A stretch of DNA of 64,000 nt from Mesobacterium_A sp034670065 (GCA_034670065.1 JAXMOG010000001.1:186001-250000), one strand, 5' to 3'. Counted from the first letter of the stretch, positions 8,877 to 18,575 are shown. Numbers and translations are program-made. Notes: generated by a model not told the origin, from the letters alone.

Positions 8877-9341
8877 TCAGTTTTTCAGGATCTCGTCCAG
8901 TCGTGCCTGTTCTTCGTCCGTCAGGCGCTTTTCCGTCGGGGCCGCCGCAGTTGAGCGGTTGCGGATATAACCCGCGCCCAAACCGGCAGCCAGAATAAAC
9001 AAGATCGGGCCAGAGGCCCACAACAGCCAGTTCGCCCCGCCGGTGGTGGGTTTCAGTAAAACAAACTCGCCATACCGTTCGACAATGTATTCAACGGCTT
9101 CAGTGTCGGAATCCCCGGCAACCAAACGATCACGCAGCAAGATACGCAAGTCACGGGCCAGCGGCGCATTGGATTCATCGATGCTTTCATTTTGGCAAAC
9201 CAGACAGCGCAATCCCTTGGAGATATCGCGTGCGCGCGCTTCCATTTCCGGGTCAGCCAAAACTTCATCTGGTTGAACCGCCAAGGCGGGGGCCGCAGGC
9301 AGGCCGAGGGCCAGCATCACGATCAGGGCAAGCCGTTTCAT
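8877..9341 (-). CDS. ccmH: Cytochrome c-type biogenesis protein CcmH
   Basis: This 154-residue periplasmic thiol-redox subunit belongs to the System I cytochrome c maturation machinery. It keeps the apocytochrome CXXCH cysteines reduced for heme attachment by CcmF. It has a signal peptide (residues 1-22), the family motif LRCLVCQNESI with Cys46 and Cys49, and one C-terminal membrane segment (about 104-124). ATG 9341 overlaps the stop of ccmF as ATGA, so translation is probably coupled. This single-domain form matches the N-terminal part of E. coli CcmH; the TPR part (CcmI) is not here. Confidence 0.94.
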   Translation of the reverse strand: MKRLALIVMLALGLPAAPALAVQPDEVLADPEMEARARDISKGLRCLVCQNESIDESNAPLARDLRILLRDRLVAGDSDTEAVEYIVERYGEFVLLKPTTGGANWLLWASGPILFILAAGLGAGYIRNRSTAAAPTEKRLTDEEQARLDEILKN

Positions 9342-11302
9342 TCTGCGGGCACTCCAATTGGTTCTGCTTTCCGGGCACCCGCAGCCACACGGTAGCGGCG
9401 ATCCGACAAGGACAACACACCGCCAAGCGCCATCAGCAGGCAGCCGGCCCAAATCCAGTTGGCCAAGGGTTTGATATAGGTGCGCACCACCCAGCCACCG
9501 TCATCCTGTTCATCCCCGATAACCACGTACAGATCACGCATGAAACGATAGTCAATCGCGGCTTCGGTGGTTGGCATTTTGGCGACTGGATAGTCCCGTT
9601 TTTCCGGGAACACCGTTGTCACCGGTTCGCCATTCTTGCTGATCTGAACTGTGCCGGTGGTCGCAAAGTAGTTGGGGCCTCTTACGCGCGAGACATCTGT
9701 CAGAACCATTTCGAATTGCCCAACGGTATAGGGGTCGTTCAGGTAGGCGGTTCGAATGTCTTCTTGTTCCCACGCCATCAACCCGGCAATGCCAAGGATG
9801 GTGATGCCCAAACCAGAGTGTGCAACGGCCTTGCCCCAATCTGCGCGTGGCAGCCGGGCCAGACGGCGCCAATCACGGCGCTTGCCAGTGCGGGACCACA
9901 GGTCAACCAGCGCGCCGGAAACCAACCAAGTGCCCAGGAACACGCCCACAGGGCCCATCAGGCTGCGGCCGGTCTGCATCGACCAAACCAGCCCGGCCAG
10001 CAAAACGGCCAGAACCAAAGCCGGTATCAAACTGCGCATGGCCTTGCCGATCTTGGCACGTTTCCATGACAGGATAGACCCAAGCGGCAAGATCAACGCC
10101 AACAAGATCATAAAGGGCGTAAATGCAGCCTCAAAGAAGGGCGGGCCAACGCTAAGCTTCCTGTCAAAGAACATCTCGGCCAAGAGCGGCCAGATGGTTC
10201 CGACAAACACGACAAAACAGCTGACGGCCAGTAGGATGTTGTTGAGCACCAGCGCGCTTTCACGGCTGACCAATCCAAAGACACCCTTGGCATCCATCGT
10301 ATTGGCCCGTGCCGCGAACAGCGTCAGCGCACCGCCAGTGAAAATGACAAGGATCATCAGAATAAAGACGCCGCGTTCCGGGTCATTGGCAAATGCGTGG
10401 ACCGATGTCAGAACACCAGAGCGCACGATGAAGGTGCCGATCAGGGAAAATCCAAAGGCCAGGATCGCCAACAGAATCGTCCAGCTCTTCAACGCTTCGC
10501 GCTTTTCCACAACGATCGCGGAATGCAGCAGTGCGGCGGCCAGAAGCCATGGCATGAAGCTGGCGTTTTCGACGGGATCCCAGAACCAGAAACCGCCCCA
10601 GCCCAGCTCATAATATGCCCACCAGGAACCAAGAGCGATGCCGATGGTCAAGAAGACCCAGGCTGCCAATGTCCAAGGACGCACCCACCGCGCCCATGCG
10701 GCATCAACACGGCCTTCCAACAGGGCGGCGACGGCGAAACTGAAGCAGATCGAAAGACCAACATAGCCCAGGTACAAAAACGGCGGGTGAAACGCCAAGC
10801 CGGGGTCTTGCAGCAATGGGTTCAAATCCTGCCCATCAAATGGCGGTACAGCCATGCGCAAGAACGGGTTGGATGTGAATAGGATGAAAGCCAGAAATGC
10901 AACGCCAACAAGGGATTGCACGCCCAAAACCCGCGCACGCAATGTGGGTGGCAGAGCCGATCCAAACCAAGCAGCCGTTGCGCCAAACAAGGCAAGGATC
11001 AACACCCATAGCAGCATGGAGCCTTCGTGATTGCCCCAAACACCGCTGATTTTATACAGCATCGGTTTGGCCGAATGGCTGTTCAACACAACCAGCCTGA
11101 GAGTGAAGTCAGAGGTGACAAAGGCGTGGGTCAGCGCCGCAAATGACAGCACCAACAGAAAGAACTGGGCCGTTGCGGCGGGTTCGGCCACGGCCATCCA
11201 GCCGGGCCAACGTTTATGCGCCCCCACCAGCGGCACAACCGCCTGCACAATGGCGACCATAAAGGCCAGGATCAGGGCGAAATGTCCGAGTTCTGTAATC
11301 AT
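9338..11302 (-). CDS. ccmF: Heme lyase CcmF, cytochrome c maturation
   Basis: This 654-residue polytopic membrane protein joins heme from CcmE to apocytochrome c. The tryptophan-rich WWD signature is visible in GSWWAYYELGWGGFWFWDP, with conserved His residues in flanking loops (for example PPFLYLGYVG and GNHEGSMLLW). Length is normal for the family. ATG 11302 follows a GGCGG ribosome site and gives the standard start MITELGHFAL. It is translationally coupled to ccmH downstream. The gene upstream on the same strand is not ccmE but a holin gene, about 130 bases away. Confidence 0.96.
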   Translation of the reverse strand: MITELGHFALILAFMVAIVQAVVPLVGAHKRWPGWMAVAEPAATAQFFLLVLSFAALTHAFVTSDFTLRLVVLNSHSAKPMLYKISGVWGNHEGSMLLWVLILALFGATAAWFGSALPPTLRARVLGVQSLVGVAFLAFILFTSNPFLRMAVPPFDGQDLNPLLQDPGLAFHPPFLYLGYVGLSICFSFAVAALLEGRVDAAWARWVRPWTLAAWVFLTIGIALGSWWAYYELGWGGFWFWDPVENASFMPWLLAAALLHSAIVVEKREALKSWTILLAILAFGFSLIGTFIVRSGVLTSVHAFANDPERGVFILMILVIFTGGALTLFAARANTMDAKGVFGLVSRESALVLNNILLAVSCFVVFVGTIWPLLAEMFFDRKLSVGPPFFEAAFTPFMILLALILPLGSILSWKRAKIGKAMRSLIPALVLAVLLAGLVWSMQTGRSLMGPVGVFLGTWLVSGALVDLWSRTGKRRDWRRLARLPRADWGKAVAHSGLGITILGIAGLMAWEQEDIRTAYLNDPYTVGQFEMVLTDVSRVRGPNYFATTGTVQISKNGEPVTTVFPEKRDYPVAKMPTTEAAIDYRFMRDLYVVIGDEQDDGGWVVRTYIKPLANWIWAGCLLMALGGVLSLSDRRYRVAAGARKAEPIGVPAE

Positions 11303-11433
11303 GCCGCCGTTATAGTGGCGCAATACCCGTGGTCCAAGCAAATCCGGTCCGGCAGACGGTTCACAATGTCGCGGGTCGTCTGCCGGGCGGCTTGGGGGCG
11401 GACGGTCTGGGGAGCGGTCCGCCCGGTTTCAGC

Positions 11434-11952
11434 CTAACCCTGCGTTGCGCGCCAGTCTGTCAGCACTGGGTTGGTATCGTCGGGCGCTTCCTGTTCCAAC
11501 GCTTCAATCCCTTTGACAGTTTGCACCACGACGGGCACGGATCGCGCCATGGTTTCTGCGATCTCGCGTTGAAAGACTTGCCCCTTGGTTTGGTGGCGGG
11601 CTCCGAAATAGAAGCTGACGATCGCGCCCAACAACCACCACAGCGGTTCTGGCACCAGCGCGATCCCGGCCATGCGGGCCGCGAACCAGATCGGATCAAC
11701 CATGGCCGCGATAAACAGGCCCAGCGTTCCCAGAGCCAGCGCCGGACGGGGCACACGGTTGAGTGCGTCCATAAAGCGATCAAACAGGCCACGGCGTGGT
11801 GGCGCAAATTCAGCCGCGAATTGCTGGAGCGCTGCCGCTTGCAACGCGGCGGATCGTTCGGCCTCTGCTTCGGCGTTCACGCGGAACACTTCGGCGGTTT
11901 CGACCACCACGTTGCGCCCGCCAAAGACAAGGGACATCAGTCGCTCGATCAT
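11434..11952 (-). CDS. Holin of three-TM GTA type
   Basis: This protein of 172 residues (174 from the alternative ATG 11958) matches the 'holin of 3TMs, for gene-transfer release' family. It has a charged Ala/Glu-rich N-terminus, then hydrophobic segments around PALALGTLGLFIAAMVDPIW and PEPLWWLLGAIVSFYFGA, and a charged tail. Such holins permeabilise the inner membrane so that the muramidase can reach the wall during release of gene transfer agents. In Rhodobacter capsulatus a holin/endolysin pair of this kind lies outside the main GTA cluster. ATG 11952 overlaps the muramidase stop as ATGA and fits coupled translation. Confidence 0.85.
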   Translation of the reverse strand: MIERLMSLVFGGRNVVVETAEVFRVNAEAEAERSAALQAAALQQFAAEFAPPRRGLFDRFMDALNRVPRPALALGTLGLFIAAMVDPIWFAARMAGIALVPEPLWWLLGAIVSFYFGARHQTKGQVFQREIAETMARSVPVVVQTVKGIEALEQEAPDDTNPVLTDWRATQG

Positions 11953-12572
11953 CCCCATGCCGCCACCCGTTTGCGGAATTCAGCCTCGCTTAGATGATAG
12001 TCGGCGGACATGAAGGTTTCGGCGCGGGTGATCCAACCGCCTTTGCCGCCATCCCGTCGACGGGCGAACTTGCGCATGGTTGGATGCCTGTCCGCCAAGG
12101 ACAAATAGTAATTCCGACGTTCTGCGCCATAGGCATCGACCAAATGTTCTGGTGCCAAAGCCATCGCGGTTTTCGCCGCGGCCGCCGTTCGCGGGCCGAT
12201 AATGCCATCCACAATCACGCTTTGACCCATTTTGCATAGCAAACGTTGAAGCAGCCGAACCGCCTGCGCACCCGAATTGACGTACATGTCAAAAACTGAG
12301 GGTTGCAGCGGAACCGGCAGCGCCGCCAAATTCGGCCTGCGGAAATAGTGCTCCAGAAATATCTGTACCGCTTGGGATTTGGTTAAGCGCTGAACGTCAC
12401 GGGTATCGACATCTCCGTCGCCGTCCAGATCACGCCCCAACCGTTGCAACGTGCCGATGGTCACACCGTATTTCGTGGCGCCGCCCGGATCATCGGGATC
12501 ATTCACATAGCCGCCTTCGCGGGCCACAATCTGCTCGGCCACGCGAAAGACATCGGTTTTTGTATCTGACAT
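11949..12572 (-). CDS. Holin-associated N-acetylmuramidase (GH108 endolysin), GTA type
   Basis: This is a 207-residue peptidoglycan hydrolase. The GH108 motif AREGGYVNDPDDPGGATKYG places the catalytic Glu at residue 19. A C-terminal part (about 110-205) resembles the family's predicted peptidoglycan-binding domain. Residues 48-56 read DLDGDGDVD, an EF-hand-like acidic loop that could bind calcium. There is no signal peptide, as expected for an enzyme that exits through a holin. It is the first gene of a two-gene lysis cassette with the downstream holin. The cassette is inserted between ccmE and ccmF, all on one strand. No GTA head or tail genes are in the window, so the GTA link is inferred from the families. 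Confidence 0.88.
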   Translation of the reverse strand: MSDTKTDVFRVAEQIVAREGGYVNDPDDPGGATKYGVTIGTLQRLGRDLDGDGDVDTRDVQRLTKSQAVQIFLEHYFRRPNLAALPVPLQPSVFDMYVNSGAQAVRLLQRLLCKMGQSVIVDGIIGPRTAAAAKTAMALAPEHLVDAYGAERRNYYLSLADRHPTMRKFARRRDGGKGGWITRAETFMSADYHLSEAEFRKRVAAWG

Positions 12573-12664
12573 GGTTTGCCTCTTGCCTCAGATAAGGATG
12601 AGGCAAAGGCTGACGTGCCAGAGTTAACAGGATTGCGCCGGAGCGTCCGCTGAAGCGGTGGGGC

Positions 12665-13114
12665 CTAGCTGTCGGGCGCTTGATAAACGCCTTGGGCCTT
12701 CAACGCGTCCACCACTTCTTTGGGCATGTAGGTTTCATCGTGTTTGGCCAGAATCTCACTGGCCACAAAAACACCGTCCACATAGCGACCGGTTCCAACC
12801 ATGCCCTGATTTTCTTCAAATAAATCAGGTAGAACGCCGGTAAACAGGACAGGAACCGTGGCGCCACCATCGGTGACGTTGAAACTGATCGTTTCGCCCT
12901 GCCCGCGCACCAGCGATCCTTCTTCAACCAGCCCACCAATGCGAAAGACTTCTCGTTCGCTGGGCGGTTCTTCCATCACCTGACTTGGGGAGCGAAAAAA
13001 GTTGATTCCGTCGCGCATGGCGTAGCCAATCAGGCCGGTTGAAACAACCAAGGCCACTGCCGCCAAGGCGACCACCTGAATGCGGCGCTTTTTCTTCAAT
13101 GATTTCAGTGCCAC
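12665..13114 (-). CDS. ccmE: Heme chaperone CcmE
   Basis: This 149-residue periplasmic heme chaperone has one N-terminal membrane anchor (about 11-31) after a basic KKKRR stretch, and a beta-barrel OB domain. The heme-binding motif HDETYMP contains His125, the covalent heme ligand, and Tyr129. It takes heme from CcmC and passes it to CcmF. The Ccm genes here (ccmE, ccmF, ccmH) share a strand but ccmE is separated from ccmF by the lysis cassette. ccmABCD and ccmG are not in the window. Confidence 0.95.
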   Translation of the reverse strand: MALKSLKKKRRIQVVALAAVALVVSTGLIGYAMRDGINFFRSPSQVMEEPPSEREVFRIGGLVEEGSLVRGQGETISFNVTDGGATVPVLFTGVLPDLFEENQGMVGTGRYVDGVFVASEILAKHDETYMPKEVVDALKAQGVYQAPDS

Positions 13115-13204
13115 GTCAGAGCTCCCGTATCGCTTGGGCAGAATATATACTGCCCAAGCCGTGCTGGGTAGACCTTGGCCAAAATGCCGCGCCGAAAAAT
13201 TGGA

Positions 13205-14017
13205 TCAGGCCGGTTCAAACGTGATCTGACGGCGCAAAAACTGGGTGGCATGGCCTGATACGCGTGCCGGGTCGCCGGTTGTCAGAAACAGGTTTTCGGT
13301 TCCGGGGCCAATCATCTTGGGGTGGCGTTCCAGATAGTCTGCCAGGGAATCCGCCACCAGGTTGGCTTGGGAATACACGGTGACATCTTTGCCCAACGCC
13401 GCCTGAAACACGTCTTCCATCAAAGGATAATGGGTGCAGCCCAATATCGCAGCATCCGGGTTGGGCATTTTGCGCTTCAGCGCGTCGACATGGCTGCGCA
13501 CCAAGGCTTCGGCCAAAATCATATCGCCGTCTTCGATCGCATCGACCAACCCACCGCAAGATTGCGCTTCGACGTCCACGCCAATCGCGCGAAACGCCAA
13601 TTCCCGCTGAAACGCCCGGCTGCTGACAGTGGCTGGCGTGGCAAACAGTGCGACGTGTTTCACAGCCACTTCGCGGGGCGGCGAATTATCGCCCCAACGA
13701 CGTTCGGTCATGGCTTCGATCAGGGGCACAAAAACCCCAAGAACGCGTTTGTCTTTGGGGATCCAGCTTTCCTGCATCCGGCGCAATGCCGCCGCGCTGG
13801 CGGTGTTGCAGGCCAGGATCACCAGATCGCAGCCTGCGTCCCACAGCCGTTCGGTTGCCGCACAGGTCAGGTTGAACACGTCATCGGCGTCGCGCACACC
13901 GTACGGGGCGTGTTTGTTATCGCCAAAATAGACAAATGGAACATCGGGAAGCTTCTTTGAAACGGCATCCAACACCGTTAAGCCACCCAGCCCGCTGTCA
14001 AAAACACCTACTGCCAT
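13205..14017 (-). CDS. murI: Glutamate racemase
   Basis: This 270-residue cytoplasmic enzyme makes D-glutamate for peptidoglycan by two-base catalysis. The two catalytic cysteines are Cys70 (LACNTASA) and Cys194 (LGCTHYPL). The N-terminal GVFDSGLGGLTVLDAV and the FVYFGDNKHAPYG block are the usual substrate-binding signatures. Length is normal. It lies between ccmE and an acyltransferase on the same strand, with gaps of about 90 and 23 bases. Confidence 0.96.
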   Translation of the reverse strand: MAVGVFDSGLGGLTVLDAVSKKLPDVPFVYFGDNKHAPYGVRDADDVFNLTCAATERLWDAGCDLVILACNTASAAALRRMQESWIPKDKRVLGVFVPLIEAMTERRWGDNSPPREVAVKHVALFATPATVSSRAFQRELAFRAIGVDVEAQSCGGLVDAIEDGDMILAEALVRSHVDALKRKMPNPDAAILGCTHYPLMEDVFQAALGKDVTVYSQANLVADSLADYLERHPKMIGPGTENLFLTTGDPARVSGHATQFLRRQITFEPA

Positions 14018-14040
14018 GCTCGGATCCTTCCAGAAACGCG

Positions 14041-14925
14041 TTATCCGCGCGTTTTATGTTTATCCTCGAATTCGAACCCGTAGTCATAATTTGCAAACGG
14101 GGTTGGCGAAAGCTCATACGTCGCTTTGCGCAGGAAATCCATTAGTTCGCGTGTGTCTTTTGAACGCGCATCCAGTTCTGCCCTAGGAATGGGCTGACCG
14201 ACAGCGATTTTAACCGGTGTATCGACCCGTTTGCGGAACTCTTTTATCAACAGCCCCATGCGCAGTGTTGGGTGCACATGGCTGGCCATCTGGAACAATC
14301 GGCTGGTGTGCCCATCAAAGAAGATGGGCAGCACCGTTGCGTCGCTTTTGGCAATCATCCGGGCGGTGAACCCGCGCCACCCGGGATCCATGGGGTGTGA
14401 CATGGGGGTCAAGGCTGTGGAGACTGTGCCGCCGGGAAACACGCCAACGCACCCGCCTTGGGATAGATAGGCCAAGGCTGTTTTGCGGGTGTTCAGGTTT
14501 TCCTGCAACGCTGTTCGGCCGTCCTCAAAATTGACCGGCAGAATGATACGATCCAAATCCGTCGCCTTGTGAAACACTTTATGTGCCAGGATTCGAAAAT
14601 CACCGCGGGACTGCGCCAGGATATGCCCCATCATCAGCCCATCAAGAATGCCGTAAGGATGGTTGGCAATCACGATCAACGGGCCGTCACGGGGAATGTT
14701 GCGCAACGACCCGGCGATCACGTCCAGCTTCAACCCATAGCGGTTGACCATGACCTGCCAAAAATCCGCACCTTCGGCGACATCGTCTTCATACCCATTG
14801 GCGCGGCGGATCAGGCCGATCCGACCTGTCGCGTTTTCCATAAGCCGGATTAAGGCGCGCCCGCTGCGTGTTTGCGCAGAATGCGCATAGGAAATTTCGC
14901 GGGCCACCTGAAGCTTTGTCGTCAT
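14041..14925 (-). CDS. Lysophospholipid acyltransferase family protein (PlsC-like)
   Basis: This is a 294-residue acyltransferase. The acceptor motif NHPYGILDG places His89 and Asp95 with five residues between them (HX5D), not the HX4D of classical PlsC. NHPxGxxDG is the form seen in hemolysin-like and ornithine-lipid-related acyltransferases. The downstream FPGGTVSTAL corresponds to the FPEGT phosphate-binding block. A role in membrane lipid acylation is inferred; the acceptor lipid is unknown. It lies 23 bases upstream of murI, so cotranscription is possible. Confidence 0.8.
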   Translation of the reverse strand: MTTKLQVAREISYAHSAQTRSGRALIRLMENATGRIGLIRRANGYEDDVAEGADFWQVMVNRYGLKLDVIAGSLRNIPRDGPLIVIANHPYGILDGLMMGHILAQSRGDFRILAHKVFHKATDLDRIILPVNFEDGRTALQENLNTRKTALAYLSQGGCVGVFPGGTVSTALTPMSHPMDPGWRGFTARMIAKSDATVLPIFFDGHTSRLFQMASHVHPTLRMGLLIKEFRKRVDTPVKIAVGQPIPRAELDARSKDTRELMDFLRKATYELSPTPFANYDYGFEFEDKHKTRG

Positions 14926-14989
14926 CGCCGTATCTATCTTGCAGAGTGCTGAACAGTCTGCCTCAAGGATACGACGATTTTTTGACGTG

Positions 14990-17900
14990 TCACTCCGCTG
15001 CTTTTGCCACCTCTGGTCCGCCTTGGCGGATTACAGCCAACAGTTCTTCGCGACGCTTCTCTGCCTTCGCCAGATTTCCCAACTTAACCGGGCCAAAACC
15101 ACGGATGGAAAGCGGCAGTTCGGCCAATGCAATGATGGGGTCTTTGGTTTCTTCCGTCAGCTTGGGCAATACTTCGGCCATGTCGGCTTGATACTGCTTG
15201 ATCAGCGCGCGTTCGGATTTGCGTTCTTCGGTTCGGCCAAATGGGTCGAACGGTGTGCCGCGCAAGCCCTTCATTTTGGCCAAAATTCCGAAGCCTTTCA
15301 GCATTACCGAACCATAGGTTTTCTTCACCGGGCGACCATCAGAGCCGGTTTTGCTCAGCATCGGAGGCGCCAAATGGAAAGTCAGTTTGATGTCGCCATC
15401 AAAATGTTGCGCCACTTTTTCCTGAGTTTGTAGGTGCAGGCGCGCGACTTCATATTCATCCTTATATGTCAGAAGCTTATGATACCCTTTTGCCACGGAT
15501 TCCTTGACGTCCTGGTCTGCGATGGACGCCAGCAGCTTGGAGTATTTCTTGACCAAACGTTTGCCCTGATACGCTTGCAGATGCTCTGCACGTTTTGCGA
15601 TTTTTTCGTCCAACGTCTTTGGCAAGGCCACGACGTTGTCTTGGCTCAGGGCCTTGGCGTCTTCTGGGAAAAGGATGGCCCAGCGACCAATCTCAAACGC
15701 ACGCTGGTTCTTTTCGACGGCCGCGCCATTCATATCAATCGCCTGATAGATCGCTTCGTGGCTCAGGGGGATAAGCCCCATCTGCCAAGCGGCCCCCATC
15801 AACATGATGTTGGAAAAGATGGAATTGCCCATCGTTGCCGTGGCCAAATCTGACGCGTCAAACAGCGCCACACGCTCTTTCAATCGGGCTTGCAACGCCA
15901 GCGCCATACGGTCGCTGGGCAAGGAGAACTCGGTGTTGCTGGTGAACTCGCCAGTGATGATTTCATGGCTGTTGACCACAGCACCCGTCCGGCCAGAGCG
16001 GGTGAGACCCAGCGTTTTGGACCCGGCACTGACCACAAGGTCGCCACCGATCAGGGCGTCCGTTTCGCCCGTTGCCACGCGCACCGCGCTGATGTCATCG
16101 GGGGCATTGGCCAGACGCAGGTGGATATGCACCGCCCCGCCCTTTTGCGCCAGACCGGCCATTTCCATCATGCCGGCGCCTTTGCCATCCAGTTGGGCGG
16201 CTTGGGCCAAAACTGCGCCGATCGTAACAACACCTGTTCCGCCAACGCCGGTGATCACCATGTTCCACGTTCCGTCAATCGTGGGCAGGGTTGGCGCAGG
16301 AAGGTCTGGAAGGTCCAAAGATTTTGTCTGGGCCTTTTTGATCTGCGCGCCTTCCAAGGTCACGAAACTGGGGCAGAACCCTTTGAGACAAGAGAAATCC
16401 TTGTTGCAGGACGATTGATCAATCTCGCGTTTGCGCCCGAATTCTGTTTCCAGCGGGACAATGGAGACACAGTTGGACTGTACACCGCAATCGCCGCAGC
16501 CTTCACAAACGTCGGGGTTGATGAACACGCGTTTATCCGGGTCAGGGAACGTGCCCCGCTTGCGGCGGCGGCGTTTTTCGGCGGCACATGTCTGCACATA
16601 TAGAATGGCGCTGACGCCTTCGATTTCTGCAAAGCGTTTCTGAACCGCATCCATTTCGGCGCGCAGGAATGTCTCAACCCCTTTGGGCAGACTTCCTGGG
16701 TCCATGGCTTCTTTTTCGTCATAGACCGCCGCGATATGTGCGACACCCATCGCAGACAGCTCTGCAGCAATGCGCTGAGGCGTAAGACCACCCTCATTCG
16801 TTTGGCCGCCGGTCATGGCAACCGCATCGTTGTACAGAATTTTGTAGGTGATGTTTGTGCCTGCCGCCAGGGCGGCCCGGATCGCAAGAATACCAGAGTG
16901 GTTATACGTGCCGTCACCCAAGTTCTGGAACACGTGTTTACGGGTGGAAAACGGTGCTTCGCCGATCCAGTTCACGCCTTCGCCGCCCATTTGGGTGCAC
17001 CCAGTCGTGTTTCTGTCCATCCATTGCACCATGTAGTGGCAACCAATGCCAGCATAGGCGCGGCTGCCGTCGGGCACTTTGGTCGAGGTGTTGTGCGGGC
17101 AGCCCGAACAGAAATACGGAAGACGCTGCGCGATGTCTTCGGCATTGTCATTGCGACGCGCTTCGGCCAATGCGCTGAGCCCGGCTTTGATGCCGTCGGT
17201 GCTTCGGCCCTCTTCGATCAGGATATCACCCAGTTTCTGAGCGATCATAACCGGGTCCAATGCGCCCCGTGTCTGGAACAGTTCGGTGCCGTGCATGGAA
17301 CCCGCACCGCCCCCTTTGTGCCAGCCCCAAACGCGACGCCCGCGCCGGTCATCAAAGATGGCTTCCTTGATCTGAATTTCGATCAATTTGCGCTTTTCTT
17401 CAACAACAACGATCAGGTCCAAGTCTTCGGCCCAGTCATGAAACCCTTTCATGTCCAGCGGGAAGGTTTGGCCAACTTTGTATGTGGTAATGCCCAGCCG
17501 TTCGGCTTCGTTGGCATCAATATTCAAAAGCGACATGGCATGAACGAGGTCCAGCCAGTTCTTACCAGCGGCAACAAAGCCGATCTTGGCACCGGGTTTG
17601 CCCCAAACACGCTTGTCCAGCTTATTGGCATGGGAAAACGCCTCTGCTGCAAAGCGTTTATAGTCGATGATCCGCGCTTCTTGGTCGTGTGGCGTGTCAT
17701 GCAGGCGAATGTTCAAACCGCCGTCCGGCATTTCAAACTGCGGTGTGATCAGTGACATACGGTCTGGTCGGCCATCAACCACGGCTGTGGCTTCAACCGT
17801 GTCTTTCATTGTCTTCAGACCAACCCAAATGCCTGCAAACCGCGATAACGCGTAGCCATAGATGCCGTAGTCCAGGATCTCTTGAACACCTGCAGGGGAA

Positions 17901-18412
17901 ACAACAGCCATATAGGAATCAACCAACGCCCATTCGGACTGGTGTAAAACGGTGCTGCTTTCGCCAGTATGGTCATCCCCCATCGCCATCAACACACCGC
18001 CATTGGGCGAGGTGCCGGCCATGTTGGCGTGACGCATTACATCGCCTGATCGGTCAATACCCGGCCCTTTGCCGTACCAAAGACCGAAAACACCATCATA
18101 TCGCCCTTCGCCGCGCAGTTCGGCCTGTTGACTGCCCCAAAGTGCTGTGGCGGCCAGATCTTCGTTCAGGCCTTCCTCAAAGCGAATGTTGGATGCTTTC
18201 AAAAAGCTTTCGGCTCGGCGCATTTGCAAATCAACAGCCCCCAATGGGGAGCCGCGATACCCAGTGACATAACCGGCCGTGTTTAGCCCGTTGGCCGCAT
18301 CTCGAGCTTGCTGCATCAGGACCAAACGAACCAACGCCTGCGTTCCGTTTAGAAGTACTGGTGATTTGGTAAGATCAAATCGGTCGTTCAGAGAAACCTT
18401 TTGAATGCTCAT
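14990..18412 (-). CDS. Indolepyruvate ferredoxin oxidoreductase, fused IorA-IorB type
   Basis: This 1140-residue enzyme oxidatively decarboxylates aryl 2-oxoacids (indolepyruvate, phenylpyruvate) to aryl-acetyl-CoA, using thiamine diphosphate and iron-sulfur clusters. Recognisable in order: the TPP pyrimidine-type domain at the N-terminus, the TPP-binding block with GIGCHYMVQW and GDGTYNHSG (about residues 450-500), two ferredoxin-type cysteine clusters (CEGCGDCGVQSNC near 634-648 and CNKDFSCLKGFCP near 667-680), a gamma (IorB) domain beginning ITGVGGTGVVTIG, and a C-terminal extension. ATG 18412 follows GGGAGG. A PaaG-like protein is encoded about 6 kb away, so aryl-acetyl-CoA catabolism is plausible but unproven. 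It is divergent from a LysR regulator. Confidence 0.93.
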   Translation of the reverse strand: MSIQKVSLNDRFDLTKSPVLLNGTQALVRLVLMQQARDAANGLNTAGYVTGYRGSPLGAVDLQMRRAESFLKASNIRFEEGLNEDLAATALWGSQQAELRGEGRYDGVFGLWYGKGPGIDRSGDVMRHANMAGTSPNGGVLMAMGDDHTGESSTVLHQSEWALVDSYMAVVSPAGVQEILDYGIYGYALSRFAGIWVGLKTMKDTVEATAVVDGRPDRMSLITPQFEMPDGGLNIRLHDTPHDQEARIIDYKRFAAEAFSHANKLDKRVWGKPGAKIGFVAAGKNWLDLVHAMSLLNIDANEAERLGITTYKVGQTFPLDMKGFHDWAEDLDLIVVVEEKRKLIEIQIKEAIFDDRRGRRVWGWHKGGGAGSMHGTELFQTRGALDPVMIAQKLGDILIEEGRSTDGIKAGLSALAEARRNDNAEDIAQRLPYFCSGCPHNTSTKVPDGSRAYAGIGCHYMVQWMDRNTTGCTQMGGEGVNWIGEAPFSTRKHVFQNLGDGTYNHSGILAIRAALAAGTNITYKILYNDAVAMTGGQTNEGGLTPQRIAAELSAMGVAHIAAVYDEKEAMDPGSLPKGVETFLRAEMDAVQKRFAEIEGVSAILYVQTCAAEKRRRRKRGTFPDPDKRVFINPDVCEGCGDCGVQSNCVSIVPLETEFGRKREIDQSSCNKDFSCLKGFCPSFVTLEGAQIKKAQTKSLDLPDLPAPTLPTIDGTWNMVITGVGGTGVVTIGAVLAQAAQLDGKGAGMMEMAGLAQKGGAVHIHLRLANAPDDISAVRVATGETDALIGGDLVVSAGSKTLGLTRSGRTGAVVNSHEIITGEFTSNTEFSLPSDRMALALQARLKERVALFDASDLATATMGNSIFSNIMLMGAAWQMGLIPLSHEAIYQAIDMNGAAVEKNQRAFEIGRWAILFPEDAKALSQDNVVALPKTLDEKIAKRAEHLQAYQGKRLVKKYSKLLASIADQDVKESVAKGYHKLLTYKDEYEVARLHLQTQEKVAQHFDGDIKLTFHLAPPMLSKTGSDGRPVKKTYGSVMLKGFGILAKMKGLRGTPFDPFGRTEERKSERALIKQYQADMAEVLPKLTEETKDPIIALAELPLSIRGFGPVKLGNLAKAEKRREELLAVIRQGGPEVAKAAE

Positions 18413-18575
18413 AACGCGCCTCCCGCCGCCTAAAGTTAGGGCATTTGAGATCATTTTAGGTCAAAAGTGCTGACCTTACTAGTGGGAATTTCGAAAAACC
18501 TGTTCTTACGCTTAAGTCACACATGGACTATATAACGTTTCGTGAGCAAAGCCGCATGGCAAAGAAAGTAAGTTG

